Shown here: positions 10,560 to 21,480 of the stretch, piece after piece
How the letters are laid out: each line of letters begins with the position of its first letter
Position numbering within the stretch: the stretch's first letter is position 1
Assembly (NCBI RefSeq): GCF_902459465.1
Contig: NC_047081.1
Location: 10,073,883-10,137,882 of the forward strand
Length of the DNA stretch: 64,000 nucleotides
Source: Asterias rubens
Lineage: Eukaryota; Echinodermata; Asteroidea; Forcipulatida; Asteriidae
Reading direction: 5' to 3'
Program-made: the position numbers and the translations under genes
Notes under the pieces: model-generated
Seen by the model: the letters and a program-made list of their open reading frames with translations, nothing else
What the model was told of the DNA's origin: nothing
The model's database searches: none

Positions 10560-12023
10560 TTGATCGAGTCAACCATGATTTTCTTTTGTACAAACTGAAT
10601 TCCTACAATATTCATCCAAATGTATTAATTTTGTTACAAAGTTATCTACCTGGCAGAAAACATAGAGTAGTTGTGGATGGTTTTTCTTCCGAATGGAAAA
10701 CAGTGCCCTCTGGAATTCCACAGGGTTCAATTCTAGGACCTCTCTTATTTACATTTTTTGTTAACGATCTTCCTGAATGTTTAAGTAATAAATGTTTACT
10801 TTATGCTGATGATCTGAAGGTTTTTCGTCAGATTGGTTGCACAGCCGATACTATTTCTTTGCAGGCTGACTTAGATAGAATTCTTGACTGGTCTAAAACA
10901 TGGCGTCTATTTCTTAACGTTAACAAATGTAGCATTTTAACCCTGACTCTTAAGACGAAGCCTGTCAAATTTGATTATACCTTAGGTGATAATATTCTTA
11001 CTCGTGTTGATGTCCAAAAAGATCTTGGTACTTTTATTGACAGCAGACTCACTTTCAACTCGCACGTTAATACTATTATCAAAAAAGCCAATCGCATGAG
11101 TGGTTTAGTATGGCGTAACTTTCGCTCCTTAAAGAATGAGCATGTTTTACGTACCTTGTTTTGTTCTCATCAGACCTAATCTTGAATTTTGTACCATTGT
11201 ATTTAACTCTATTTCAGCCCATCAAGCACATAGACTAGATGGAGTTCAGTTTCGTTTTCTCAAATTTATTCATAGGACACTAAATAATGGCACTGTTTAT
11301 AACTTGGATTATCTTGACCTATGTAAAATGTACAGACTTCCACCCCTTATACAGAGAAGAATATTGAATGACTGTCTATTTCTCTACAAATCTTTCCACA
11401 ATCATTTTAGCAACACTGAGTTCAACCCCTTTGCCTTACATGTTCCTAACCGTAATACTAGACAGTCTATTAAACACATCTTATATGTGCCAAGGAATCG
11501 GGTAGATGTGACAAAGCGTGGCTTTTTGTCAAGGATTTCCTCCACATATAATAGTATCCATGGTTCTTGTGATGTGTTCGGAGCCCCTTCTCTTAATTCC
11601 TTTCGTGGTCAGGTTTTGAGTGCCATATCCTCTTCCAGTAACTAATGTATACATGTATTTACAGTGTTTTGTTTTATTTTATTTGGTATTGTTTACATCG
11701 ATTTTTTTTTTCCTTGTCTTTTTATCGTTTATTCTGTTTATAATTTAATGTAGGCTTTTGCTTTTAAAATTTATTTTAAATATATTTTCACAGTCGTTCA
11801 TGGTGGTCTGTTTCTGTTCCCTATTTTATTTTACTTAATCTTCAATGTATGCTTTAATTTCCTTTCCTAAGATGATTCTATTTTAATTGTTAACTTTGTA
11901 TATATCAGATTGTTTTTATATAGGCTATATGAATATTTCTTATTGTTTTTTTTTTATCCTTTCCTGTAATTGGCGGCTCGTCCGATGTTGGTTTGGTCAA
12001 TAAATATATATAAACATTTATAT
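10560..12023 (+). mobile_element. 5'-truncated LINE, copy in unit B
   Basis: Same insertion as in unit A. Relative to A, about 100 bases spanning the left junction were lost between two CATTT microhomologies, so the element now begins inside TTTGATCGAGTCAACC. The RT frame 10586-11179 contains GIPQGSILGPLLF and YADD intact. A frameshift near 11160 separates it from the C-terminal frame 11136-11645 (ISAHQAHRLDG, RRILNDCLFLYKSFHNHF). The 3' end carries TCAATAAATATATA. Not capable of autonomous movement: it lacks endonuclease and ORF1. Confidence 0.85.
10586..11645 (+). pseudogene. Reverse transcriptase remnant of the LINE in unit B
   Basis: About 350 residues in two overlapping frames. Fingers/palm motifs seen: FSSEWKTVPSGIPQGS (motif B area), LLYADDLK (motif C, catalytic Asp pair), LFLNVNKCSILTL, and DVQKDLGTFID (typical post-palm block of CR1/Jockey-like RTs). 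The frame changes near 11160, where copy A has different single-base changes, so both copies are decaying independently. Confidence 0.8.
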
Positions 12024-12299
12024 AATTCTAATCGGTCACGTGCACTAAGACAACTAAGTCCTACCTCAAGCTGTAGATGTGACTAATGCTCACTGTGCAC
12101 ACTTAAACCTCTTTGATGAATCGGTAGTGGAAGATGGCCGGCGAACAGTAATGGATTCTGTAATTCTGTACGATAAACAAAGTTTAAAACATAAATTACA
12201 AAAAAGTGCACCATCTTCGCCAACCTACAAAATGTACTTTGGTACTTCCGCAAAAGCAAATGGGCCATGGTTACCGGGTCATGGTTGGGTTTATAAACC

Positions 12300-12630
12300 C
12301 ATGTAAGTCACATAAAGCTAGACCCTAGCTCTAGGGTGTACGTAAAGCGCTCCCCTCTCACCAAGGTGACCTCGGTTCGATTCCCCGCCAGGGCCATGAG
12401 TTGAGTTGTGCGTTGGCTCTCTGCTGTGCCACGAGGGTTTTCCAGACCATCCCGTTTTCCTCCCTCGGGAAAAATCAACACTTTCGATCTTGGCTGTGCT
12501 CCGTGGTCATAATGGATTGATGTGGCTTGCAACCAAAGGCGCCCTTGCATGCCTGCTTCATGAACAGTAGCCGCGTCCTTCGCAATTCAGCTCTTAGCTG
12601 CAAGTACGGATGGTTAGCCCCACAAATTAT
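12300..12630 (+). mobile_element. tRNA-derived SINE, copy in unit B
   Basis: Counterpart of the element at 2885-3225: GGTTCGATTCC B-box, GCCACGAGGGTTTTCCAGA body, ATT-rich tail. Small deletions in the body relative to copy A. Confidence 0.6.
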
Positions 12631-13722
12631 GATTATTTTTTATTATAAGTAGTTTCTCAGAACTGGGAAAACCCAACATACACTACCACACATGGTTCAA
12701 TGGTACAAAAGTTCATAATAGCATTAGACACATTGTACATGTAGGCCTACATTAGGTGCACTACCACCGTTTCATATCAACCATTGTGCTAGCGCGTGCT
12801 ACATGATGATTTCCTCACATATCAATGGACGGTGTTTGTGTCTTAGAGCTAGCCCCCTATAGCCATCATGGTTTGTGCATGCATAGGGTAAGGAACAGCT
12901 CTATGGTTCATGGAAATAGAAAATGAATGATGTGACAAATAAATACAAGAACTATTATGAACGAATGATTAAGAATAAGATTAAGAATGAAACACGAAGA
13001 CTTCAGTCTAGTGTAGTTGTGTTTCATGAAAAACAAAAAACGTCTATAATACTAAAAACATCGGTAATGGTGTTTCATTCAATACATCACGAAATACAAG
13101 ACCGTGCACTACTGTTTATAGTCATATCATGGAGGTAGAATAGAGCTAAATTCATGTACATGTAAATTACATGTATGTATTGGACACGTACTGTAGTGTT
13201 AGTGTGAACTAGTAGCATAAACCTGTCACCTGTGTCAGTTCATGGTTCATGGAGGTAGAAAAAAACCATGCCATAGATGGTCATCATGTGCATTAAAATT
13301 AAGACAACTCAATCAAGTAAAGTCCTACCTCAAGCTGTCGATGTGACTAATGCTCACTGCGTACACCTGAACTTCTTCGTTGGATATTAAGTGGAATATT
13401 GCTGGTTGTTACGTTCAAAAAGCAGTGCACCCCTTCGCCAACTAACTCGACACCGATGTGAATGTACGTATACAGTACACGCGCAGATATCTGCTGTGCG
13501 TAAATGCAATATATAGTAGAAATTTCTCACAACTGGAAAAACCCACTGCGCTGCATTCTACGGTGGCCTGTTGCAACCATTGCGTTAGTGTGCACTGAAT
13601 GATAATTTCCTCATTTCAATGACATTTCGTATCTGATGTGTGCTGTGGAACTTGATGTTTTTTAAGTCTAATATAATTGAATATTGAATAATAAGTACTG
13701 GCTGGTTGAACATTGAATCTGG
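12631..13722. other. Unit B spacer, no gene seen
   Basis: Colinear with about 3401-4469. Lacks the tRNA-Asn-like SINE present in A. No convincing open frame. Confidence 0.5.
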
Positions 13723-14109
13723 TTAAAGGCGGTGGACACTATTGGTAATTACTCAATATAATTATTAGCATTAAACCTCACTTGGTAAAGATTAACGGGG
13801 AGAGATTGGCAGTATAAAACATTGTGAGAAACGGCTCCCTCTGAAGTGGAGTAGTTTTCGAGATAGAAGTAATTTTCCACGAATTTGATTTCGAGACCTC
13901 AAGTTTACAACTTGAGGTCTCGAAATCAACCATCTAAACGCACACAACTTCGTGTGACTAGGGTGTTTTCTTCTTTCATTATTATCTCACAACTTTGATG
14001 ACCGATTGAGCTCAAATTTTCACAGGTTAGTTATTTTATGCATATGTTGAGATACACCAACTGTGAAGGCTAGTCTTTAACAGTTACCAATAGTGCCCAC
14101 TGCCTTTAA
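13723..14109. mobile_element. TTAA MITE (family 1), unit B
   Basis: Orthologous copy of 4470-4849 with the same flanks and the same central hairpin (GAGACCTCAAGTT and complement). A few base differences and a 10-base insertion (ATTATTAGCA) distinguish it. Confidence 0.8.
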
Positions 14110-14584
14110 ACATTGAATCTGGCTGGTTAAACTAAGCCATTAGATACTTTCGGTACAGGAAAAAAAATCACAGATTTACAAATAACTTAGAACCATTTGA
14201 CACTTTCGGTAAACAGTATTGTCCAAGGTCCACACTTCGTGTATCACAACTGATATACAAAATAACAAACCTGTGAAAATTTAGGCTCAATCGGTCATCG
14301 GAGTCAGGAGAAAATAACGGGGAACACCCCACCCTTGTTTCCGCACGTTTCGCCGTGTCATGACATGTGTTTAAAATAAATCCGTAATTCTCGCCGGAAA
14401 AGATCACTGGAAGGACACCATAATTATAGGAAGGACAATGAAGAAGAAGCAAGTATAATATTTCGCTATACGACTACTGCTCTGCGCTTGCTTAGCGCTT
14501 ACGTGGCTAGACTACTGCTCTCACAATTACTGGGAGTGGAGTGGGTGGGTAGTAATTGTTTTAACTTTGTGAAAATAGTGAATT
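14110..14584. other. Unit B spacer with partial MITE arm
   Basis: Contains a partial repeat like 4905-5140 (about 14170-14370). It then jumps to text shared with unit C (GGAAGGACA...GAAGAAGCAA, ACGACTACTGCTCTGCG, GGGAGTGGAGTGG) found near 22890-23030. Unit A lacks this join, so the spacers have been reshuffled. No gene. Confidence 0.45.
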
Positions 14585-15065
14585 TCTTTTCCCCCAGATA
14601 TCTGAATTTCTTATGATTACTCTCTCCTCTGATTCAGCGTGAAGCTAATAACGGGAATTTTCCAAAAGCTGTTCTTGAAACGGAACATTTTATTACGGTG
14701 ATTTTGACACCTTGTTTGTTACAATCGGCCGAGTATTGTTGTCGCGGTATGTGCCCAGTTCCATTGTTGCAGTAACTCTTATTGACATGATTACTCTCTC
14801 CTCTGATTCAGCGTGAAGCTAATAGCGGGAATTTTGAAAAGCTGTTCTTGTCAATAGGAGTTACTGCAACAATGCAAATAGGCACCTTCCACCTGTAAGC
14901 ACTTACCGCGACAACAATACTCGACCGATTATAACAACCGATGTGTCAAAATCACCGTAATTAAATTTTCCGTATCCTGGTATTATCAATTTTAGAATAC
15001 GAGTTACAAGTTTAAAATGATAGGTGCTTTTACAACAGCTGGGTTACTTTTTTTGCTGTCTTTAG
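14585..15065. mobile_element. Rearranged fold-back element (family 3), unit B
   Basis: Matches 6197-6682, but the left arm is replaced by a second copy of an inner segment. TTACTCTCTCCTCTGATTCA and GTGAAGCTAATA occur twice, at about 14620 and 14790. The right arm ends GCTGTCTTTAGTCAAG. Confidence 0.6.
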
Positions 15066-16004
15066 TCAAGATATATGCAACGAACTCGTACATATTAATT
15101 TTGGTTTTTTACACATACATGGTTCAGTGCACTATGTGTAGGGGGGGGACATGTTGATTATACTGGCCCTAGCATGAACACCAAGAAAAAACTTTAAGAA
15201 TTGAAGATGAACTTCTTTCCGCGGAGAGTTGATTTGATGGTTTATTTTTAAAAACTTAAGCTCAACTTGAATAAAGCTTTAGGGAATCAAATTACAGTTG
15301 AATCTTATAAATTTCTTCAATTTACTAGAACTACATATTAAAATGATTTAACGGTAGAGTAGCAGGAAAATACATTGTCTACCAACCACAGTATTTAGTT
15401 ATATACATATTGTTAGGAAGTGCAGAGCGGTAGCGCAAAGCAAATGCATTTTACAAGCCTTTAATAATTTTATATTTATTTTCTTTTTTGTCTTCATTGG
15501 GTAGCATTATATTATACACTAAACATTATTAACTGTCATGTCTGAATGTGGTGCCCTAGCATTACCTCTGTATCCAATGGCATATCTGAAGTAAAACTGT
15601 ACTATTATTAAAAAATGTCATCGATTTTTCGAAGAATGATAACATCAGTTACTTCAATTGTTAATTATTTACTTATCAAATGAAGGCTTTTATTTTATTT
15701 TAAAACGTGGCGTGATTATAATAATAAGGCCATACGGTCCGACGCATAAAGGCAATCAAAGGGCTCTTAATTTTAAAAGCTGTAAATGATTTAAAAGTAA
15801 GTTAAAAGTTTGCGGATAGCAACCATATTAAGATAATTTTTACGATTTTTATTTCTCTTTTCCCACAGTTCACTCTTCAGAAATTCGATACTAACTTGAC
15901 ACCATTGGCCATTTTTCGGATCTGGGATCCATACAGCCTTGTTAGTATCTCGTGTCAATGCTTCGGTTTGCTGTCAACAATCTAAAGTGATTTATCAGAC
16001 TTGG
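15066..16004. other. Unit B spacer, no gene seen
   Basis: Colinear with 6683-7664 of unit A. No protein-like frame. Confidence 0.5.
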
Positions 16005-16160
16005 TTAAGGCCGAGTTATAGTCGGTCGCGCGATGGTCGGGCGTCGGAAACCTTGACGCGCGATCATAAAAAGACACGGTTTTTAGGCCTCAGTCTTAGG
16101 ATTGCGCGTAAGAATTCCGTCGCGCGACCATCGCGCGACCGACTATAAACCGGCCTTTAC
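16005..16160. mobile_element. GC-rich palindromic element (family 4), unit B
   Basis: Copy of 7665-7808 with an extra internal repeat of GACCATCGCGC. Arms TATAGTCGGTCGCGCGA and complement. Confidence 0.65.
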
Positions 16161-16711
16161 GGTTCTTACTGGAGACGTTGTCTTCTCATAGTAAGGTATT
16201 ACATGTTACATGAGAGCTGCTCATCATCAACCAACATTCGTAGCTCTACACTCTTTGCAATCTAGGTGGCTGCTTATAAAATGGAAAATCATGGAGTCTA
16301 GTAAAACCACGTTTTCCTAGCTAGATAACTGAACATGAAGCTTGGAGTTTCCTCCTGAGCGGTCTCTGGCTGTGATTTACCTCACAATAATTGTCACGAT
16401 TTTACATCATACCATTCTTTGTTTGGTTAACCTGAACATCGGGGTATTACTTTATAAATGACTCAATGCAAAGCGAGAGTCGAACAATCATAAAAGTTTT
16501 TGGTACGTTTTGAATACTATTTTGAATGTACATTTTGTCCAAAATGAGAATGCTTACATTCTTGTCGAAAGACTGGGTTAGTCTCTAATTTGATTTTAGC
16601 TATGCATTTGTGCACAAATGCAATCATGTCTAGATTATTATGGTTCAACTTAGTGAATTTCCTTGTTATTCACGATATTGTACAATTTTCGACCATGACG
16701 TCACTGACACT

Positions 16712-17895
16712 TTACAAACGATGCAAGACCTTGACCGAGTGCTTATCAGCCACCATAAGGTCACCGGTAGGAGTAAACGTCATGCCAAGAGGATTGTACA
16801 AGCCACGAGCAACACAGCCGATGTGCTCACCTGATGCATCGTAATGATGAATCTCACCGGTTCCCGCCAATGTACCGCAATGAACAGACACATAGATGTC
16901 TCCAACATCGTCGCAGCACACACCAACAGGTTTTACAGATTTACCGTCAATGGAGATGCTGATATTGAACACCTCGTTTCCCATGAAATCCAGACAAACA
17001 AGTTTCATCTTCTCGTAGTTTGTAAAAATCAGACGCTCCTTGCTGCTTACAGATAGATAGCTGTTGCTATTAATATCGTCACGATGTAATGTGGAGATAA
17101 TGGATCCATCCATATTATGGAGAGATATTACCTTTCTGTTACTGTCAGCCACTGCAATCCGATCTTTCTTGTCAACAGCAATACCACGGAGTAGACTCTC
17201 TGACTGCCCCTCGACTTGATCCTGTGAGGGTCTGAACTGACGAATGTATCTCAGTTCTCCATCATAAACCTTTATATCCTGTCTGTCAGTAACCAGAAGC
17301 AGGTCATCAGAGGTCACGGCGACGCCAAGAGGTTGTTTTAGTTTACCGTCCTCTGTTCCACTTTGAACACCTGTAGATTTGTAAATACCCTTTGATGTAA
17401 ATGTGGATAATAGGCACCTGACTGTATCAGTAACGACAGTGTCACCATTGCTGAAGCAAGCAACGTCCACTGCCAACTCGAACTCTCCCTTACCTTTCCC
17501 CTCTTTACCAAACTCTGTCTTCACCTCCCACTTCTCTTCCTCTAGTATTTCACCGAGATCTCCATCAGTGACGATATCATGACCTTTGAACCCAATGAAT
17601 GACTTACTATGCTGCACTGTTTGAAACTGGAGCTCTTTGTGGAAGTCTAAGTTGTGCATAACTTTTGGCTTGAGGTCCAGCAGCTCAAAGTTATCAGCAT
17701 GTTGCATCAAGTCATTGACTGAAGCTACGATCTGCTCTGCACGGCTCATCTTATCGTGATTGCTGCTCTGTGTGCTCTCAAATCCCTCACCTCTTTCTTG
17801 ACCGATTCGAGTGATTCTTTCTTGAAGGAGGCGAGATGCATTTCTTATCTTAGTGATTTCCTCTTCCTCCTTAGCCACAATATCTTGAAGAGCCC
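16712..17895 (-). pseudogene. Coiled-coil end and NHL-like propeller of TRIM copy C, out of frame with its start
   Basis: About 390 residues from RALQDIVAKEEEEITK through the linker (LGEILEEEKWEVKTEFGKEG) into NHL-like repeats. Repeats include GVAVTSDDLLLVTDRQDIKV, GIAVDKKDRIAVADSNRKV, GVCCDDVGDIYVSVH and GMTFTPTGDLMVADKHSVKV, ending HRL. The coiled coil and propeller are continuous here, unlike copy B. However, a 1-base insertion near 17896 puts the whole block out of frame with the RING/B-box start at 18653. The open frame in this phase extends further upstream to 18208 by chance, antisense-like to the real frame there. Confidence 0.8.
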
Positions 17896-18653
17896 TGGTC
17901 GACCATGAGCTGTAATCTACGCTGTGAGTGCTTGATAGAGTCATCCACTTTTTGGAACTGCTTGCGACACTCGTCAAACTTCTGCAAGGCTTCATCAACA
18001 GCTCGACGATAAGACCGAATGGAATCATTGATCTCAGAGAGATTGTGGCTTGACGCTCGGTGATCAAACACCGCGCAAACAGGGCATGCAAGTATATCAC
18101 ACGTATCGCAATAGAAACGCAGTTCCATGTCAGTGTGTTTTCGGCACTTTGGTGACTCAGTTTTGTCCTTGTCTTTGGATCGCTCATTTGATGAGTTGAC
18201 AGCATCAATGATTTTATGATGCCTGTGACTTTTTAGCTTTGCGTGGTTTTTCAGACATGTCTTGCAAAAATTAGCATCACAGTCAACACACCGTGAGACA
18301 TCTTCAAGACCTTCGTCGCACCAAACGCAAGTCAAGACAGGTGGGTTAATGTTCTCCTTCGGACCTTCAAGATTGATGACGTCATCGATAAGCGAGCTCA
18401 AGAAAAAGCAGCTAAGAAGATCCGCCAATCCCTCATCTGGGATGGACGTTTCTTTTTTGCACATTGGGCAAATTATAAGATCCGTCTTCGGATCCTGTTT
18501 GTCTATAAGTTCCTGAAGACATTTGAAGCAGAAGCTGTGCAGACAGTCCAGGATTTTCGGATCGGTGAACCGACTCAGGCAGATTGGGCATTCGATGTGT
18601 ACATGGCTAATCTTGCAAGTGGTCTCAGTGGTGGGTAGTGCAGCTTCGGCCAT
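17871..18653 (-). CDS. TRIM-family RING/B-box protein, N-terminal part (copy C, frameshifted in coiled coil)
   Basis: ATG at 18653 opens a 260-residue frame with RING (CPICLSRFTDP, C3HC4), B-box 1 (CVWCDEG) and B-box 2 (CRKHTDMELRFYC). B-box 2 has changed more than in copy B: Cys to Arg in ELRFYC and LACPVC in place of LVCLKC. It ends in VDQGSSRYCG after the first part of the coiled coil, because one extra base near 17896 (GACCAGGGC against GACCGGGC in copy B) shifts the frame. A 1-base correction would rejoin it to the propeller block, giving about 650 residues. It is either a recent pseudogene or a truncated RING/B-box product. The E3-ligase role is inferred from the family. Confidence 0.85.
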   Translation of the reverse strand: MAEAALPTTETTCKISHVHIECPICLSRFTDPKILDCLHSFCFKCLQELIDKQDPKTDLIICPMCKKETSIPDEGLADLLSCFFLSSLIDDVINLEGPKENINPPVLTCVWCDEGLEDVSRCVDCDANFCKTCLKNHAKLKSHRHHKIIDAVNSSNERSKDKDKTESPKCRKHTDMELRFYCDTCDILACPVCAVFDHRASSHNLSEINDSIRSYRRAVDEALQKFDECRKQFQKVDDSIKHSQRRLQLMVDQGSSRYCG

Positions 18654-18664
18654 CTTGATGAGAA

Positions 18665-18810
18665 TGGGCTCCTGTTATCTGATGAAATAAACCAATGTTC
18701 ATTTTACAATCAGTAAGTTAGCCTGAACATCTGACGTCACACTTCGAGGCTTGCGAGTAACGCCATAAAACTGTCCTCCAGCCGGCGTGTATCTTCACCT
18801 TTGACCTACA
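18665..18810 (-). promoter_or_regulatory. Conserved upstream region of TRIM copy C
   Basis: CRE-like TGACGTCA near 18733 and DR1-like element (complement of 18795-18807), as in copies A and B. Confidence 0.4.
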
Positions 18811-19024
18811 TTCATTTCACAGAGATACGCAGTCAATGCAAGTACATGCACATATGCATGTAAGGTATACAATCTTATTCTGGTTACGGGCCTTTTTTCG
18901 TTGATCCTAAAAAACACAAACTTCAAAAACTCCGCTAAACTTTATTTTGTATAGCTTTCAAACATTTTGTCAGATAGGGTTCAAACAAGAGCGTGTACTG
19001 TGTGAACCAACAAGTGTTTCTACA

Positions 19025-19045
19025 AAAGGTTACAATTCTAATCGG
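19025..19045. other. Empty LINE target site in unit C
   Basis: Reads AAAGGTTACAATTCTAATCGG without interruption. In unit A the same flanks, AAAGGTTACAAT and ATTCTAATCGG, are separated by 1.49 kb of LINE. The site defines both junctions and shows that unit C never received the insertion. Confidence 0.85.
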
Positions 19046-19324
19046 TCGCGTGCATTAAAACAACAAAGTCCTACCTCAAGCTGTAGATGTGACTAATGCT
19101 CACTGCGTACACTTAAACCTCTTTGATGAATCGGAAGTGGAAGATGGCCGGCGAACAGTAGGCCCTAATGGATTCTGTACGATAAACAAAGTTTAAAACA
19201 TCAATTACAAAAATGTGAACCATCTTCGCCAACCTACAAAATGTACTTTTGTACTTCCTTAACAGCAAATGGGCCATGGTTATTGGTTACCGGGTCATGG
19301 TTGGGCTTATAAACCCATGTTAGT

Positions 19325-19530
19325 CACATAAAGCTAGACCCTAGCTCTAGGGTGTACGTAAAGCGCTCCCCTCTCACCAAGGTGACCCCGGTTCGATTCC
19401 CTGCCAGGGCCATATATGAGTTGAGTTGTGTTTTCCAGACAGCTGGCAACCAAAGGCGCCCTTGCATGCCTACTTTTTGAACAGTAGCCGCGTCCTTCGC
19501 AATTCAGCTCTTAGCTGAGAGTAAGGATGA
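19325..19530 (+). mobile_element. tRNA-derived SINE, copy in unit C
   Basis: Same element as 2885-3225 with an internal deletion: most of the GCCACGAGGG body is lost after GAGTTGTGTT. B-box GGTTCGATTCC retained. Confidence 0.55.
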
Positions 19531-20179
19531 TTAGCCCCCCCCCAAATTATTATTATTATTATAAGTAGTTTCTCAGAACTGGGAAAACCCAACATACACT
19601 ACCACACATGGTTCAACGGTACAACAGTTCATAATAGCATTAAACACATCGAAGTGTAGGCCTACATTAGGTGCACCGTTTCATAACTATCTAAATCATT
19701 GTAAACTTTTATATCCTAAGATACTAAGTAATACCATGGAGCAATAAACTAGTTTAACTGTATACTACTCATAATTTGAATATATTTATAAAACTTTGTA
19801 ATGTGTGTAAGTTTAAATGTAGGGCAGCAATGAAATAAATGTGTGCAAATAATATCAACCATTGTGCTAAAACTAGTGCGTGCTACATGATGATTTCCGC
19901 ACATATCAATGGACAGTGTGCTTGAGCATATTATATAGGGCAAGGAACAGCTCTATATATCTATGGCCGGTTCGTGGAAATAGAAAATGAATGATAATGA
20001 TGTGACAAATAAATGAAAGAACTAATGAACGAATAAAATAAGAATGAAACACGAAGACTTCAGTTCAGTGTTTCCTGAAAAACACACACTTCTATACTAT
20101 TTATTTTATTTACTATTCTAAAACATCGGTAATTACCATAAAAAAAGTCCATAGCTTTCATTGCCAGGCATGGGGTTTC

Positions 20180-20495
20180 ATTCAATAATAATAATAATAA
20201 TAACAAATTCTTATATAGCGCATTTCACAATAACCGTATCAATGCTCTTTACATTAGTGCCCTGGTCATGGGGCCAATAACATCCCTGTAATGTTTCTCA
20301 GCTCCCTTGGGAGTATACAGCCCTGAGCTGCCTGTAAGGCGCTTGTGGCTTATTCATACACAATAACAACCTCTACCCTCGCAGGTACCCATTTATACCC
20401 CTGGGTGAAGAGAAGCAATTATAGTAAAGTGTCTTGCTCAAGGACACAAGTGTCACGACCGGGATTCGAACCCACACTCCGGTGAATACCTTACA
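20180..20495 (-). mobile_element. tRNA-derived SINE with ATT tail
   Basis: On the minus strand: B-box-like GGGTTCGAATCCCGG (20462-20476), then GTGTCCTTGAGCAAGACACTTTA, a body, and GCGCTATATAAG leading into (TTA)n at about 20185. This layout is typical of tRNA-headed SINEs in marine invertebrates. Absent from copy 2 of the surrounding duplication, so it inserted after that event or was lost there. Confidence 0.6.
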
Positions 20496-20539
20496 AAAGC
20501 GTGAACTGTTCATATTATAGTCATCATAATGTTCATAGA

Positions 20540-20618
20540 ACATCATGTACGTAGTAGTACATGTATGTAGTAGTACATGTATGTAGTAGTACATGTACGT
20601 AGTATTACATGTATGTAC
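20540..20618. repeat. 16-bp tandem repeat
   Basis: About five units of ACATGTATGTAGTAGT with GTA/GTACGT variants. The parallel place in copy 2 (22020-22070) has only two to three units. Confidence 0.7.
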
Positions 20619-20647
20619 TGAACACCAATAGTAATACTGTAGGCTAT

Positions 20648-20930
20648 GAATTGTATAGTGTGAACATGTTCATTACAGCATGCACACACACCCACAACCT
20701 GTCACCTGTGTCAATTCATGGAGGTAGAAATAGCCTTCATGTGGTCAGTTATTGAACGTCTATATCTATAACATTATAGACTCTAGACGAATTGTGTAGT
20801 GTGAACATGTTCATTACAGCATGCACACACACCCACAACCTGTCACCTGTGTCAATTCATGGAGGTAGAAAATAGCCTTCATGTGGTCAGTTATTGAACG
20901 TCTATATCTATAACATTATAGACTCTAGAT
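20648..20930. repeat. 141-bp tandem duplication
   Basis: GAATTGTATAGTGTGAACATG through to ATTATAGACTCTAGA occurs twice head to tail (20648-20788, 20789-20930), almost identical. Copy 2 of the larger duplication has a single unit near 22090-22230. Confidence 0.75.
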
Positions 20931-21480
20931 CAAGTAAAGTCCTACCTCAAGCTGTCGATGTGACTAATGCTCACTGCGTACACTTGAACTTCTTTGCTGG
21001 GTAATTAGTGGAAGATTTCTGGCAACGGTAATGGATTCTGTAACGTTCAAATCATAAAAGCAGTGCACCCCCTTCGCCAACTCGACACCGATATGAATGT
21101 ATAAAGTACACGCGCAGATGATAATCTGCTAAAATCCCTTGCGTAATGCAATGTAGCAATTTCTCACAACTGGAAAAACCCACACGTGTTGCATGACTGC
21201 ACTGTTACGGTGGCCTGTTGCAACCATTGCGATAGTGTGAACTGAATGAGAATTTCCTCATTTCAATGACATTTCGTATCTGATGTGTCTGTGGAACTTG
21301 ATGTGTTTTTTTAAAAGTCTGACATGCATGTTGATCCCAATAGTATAATTGAATATTAAATAATTAAATATCTGGCTGGTGAAATCTGGCTGGTTGAATA
21401 TTGAATATCTGGCTGCCTGTCGATTACTACTGTCTGAATTATAGTTGGGATGGAAACCAGTCAACTCGCCCCCATTGGGA

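Larger units (their letters stand above)
8271..16640. repeat. Segmental duplication unit B
   Basis: Complete middle unit: TRIM-NHL gene (minus), shared upstream region, truncated LINE, SINE, MITEs and spacer, in the same order as unit A. It shares the LINE insertion with unit A, which unit C lacks, so A and B are closer relatives of each other. Boundaries are approximate and set by recurrence of the TRIM 3' flank (GAATTTCCTTG...ATTCACGATATTGTAC-like text) at about 8262 and 16660. Confidence 0.8.
19524..21480. repeat. Internal tandem duplication of unit C, first copy
   Basis: Begins AGGATGATTAGCCCCCC and ends TCAACTCGCCCCCATTGGGACCAG. The next copy starts directly afterwards. It contains insertions absent from copy 2: a SINE (20180-20495), about 180 bases near 19680-19860, and a 141-bp tandem repeat (20648-20930). 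No gene. Confidence 0.7.
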
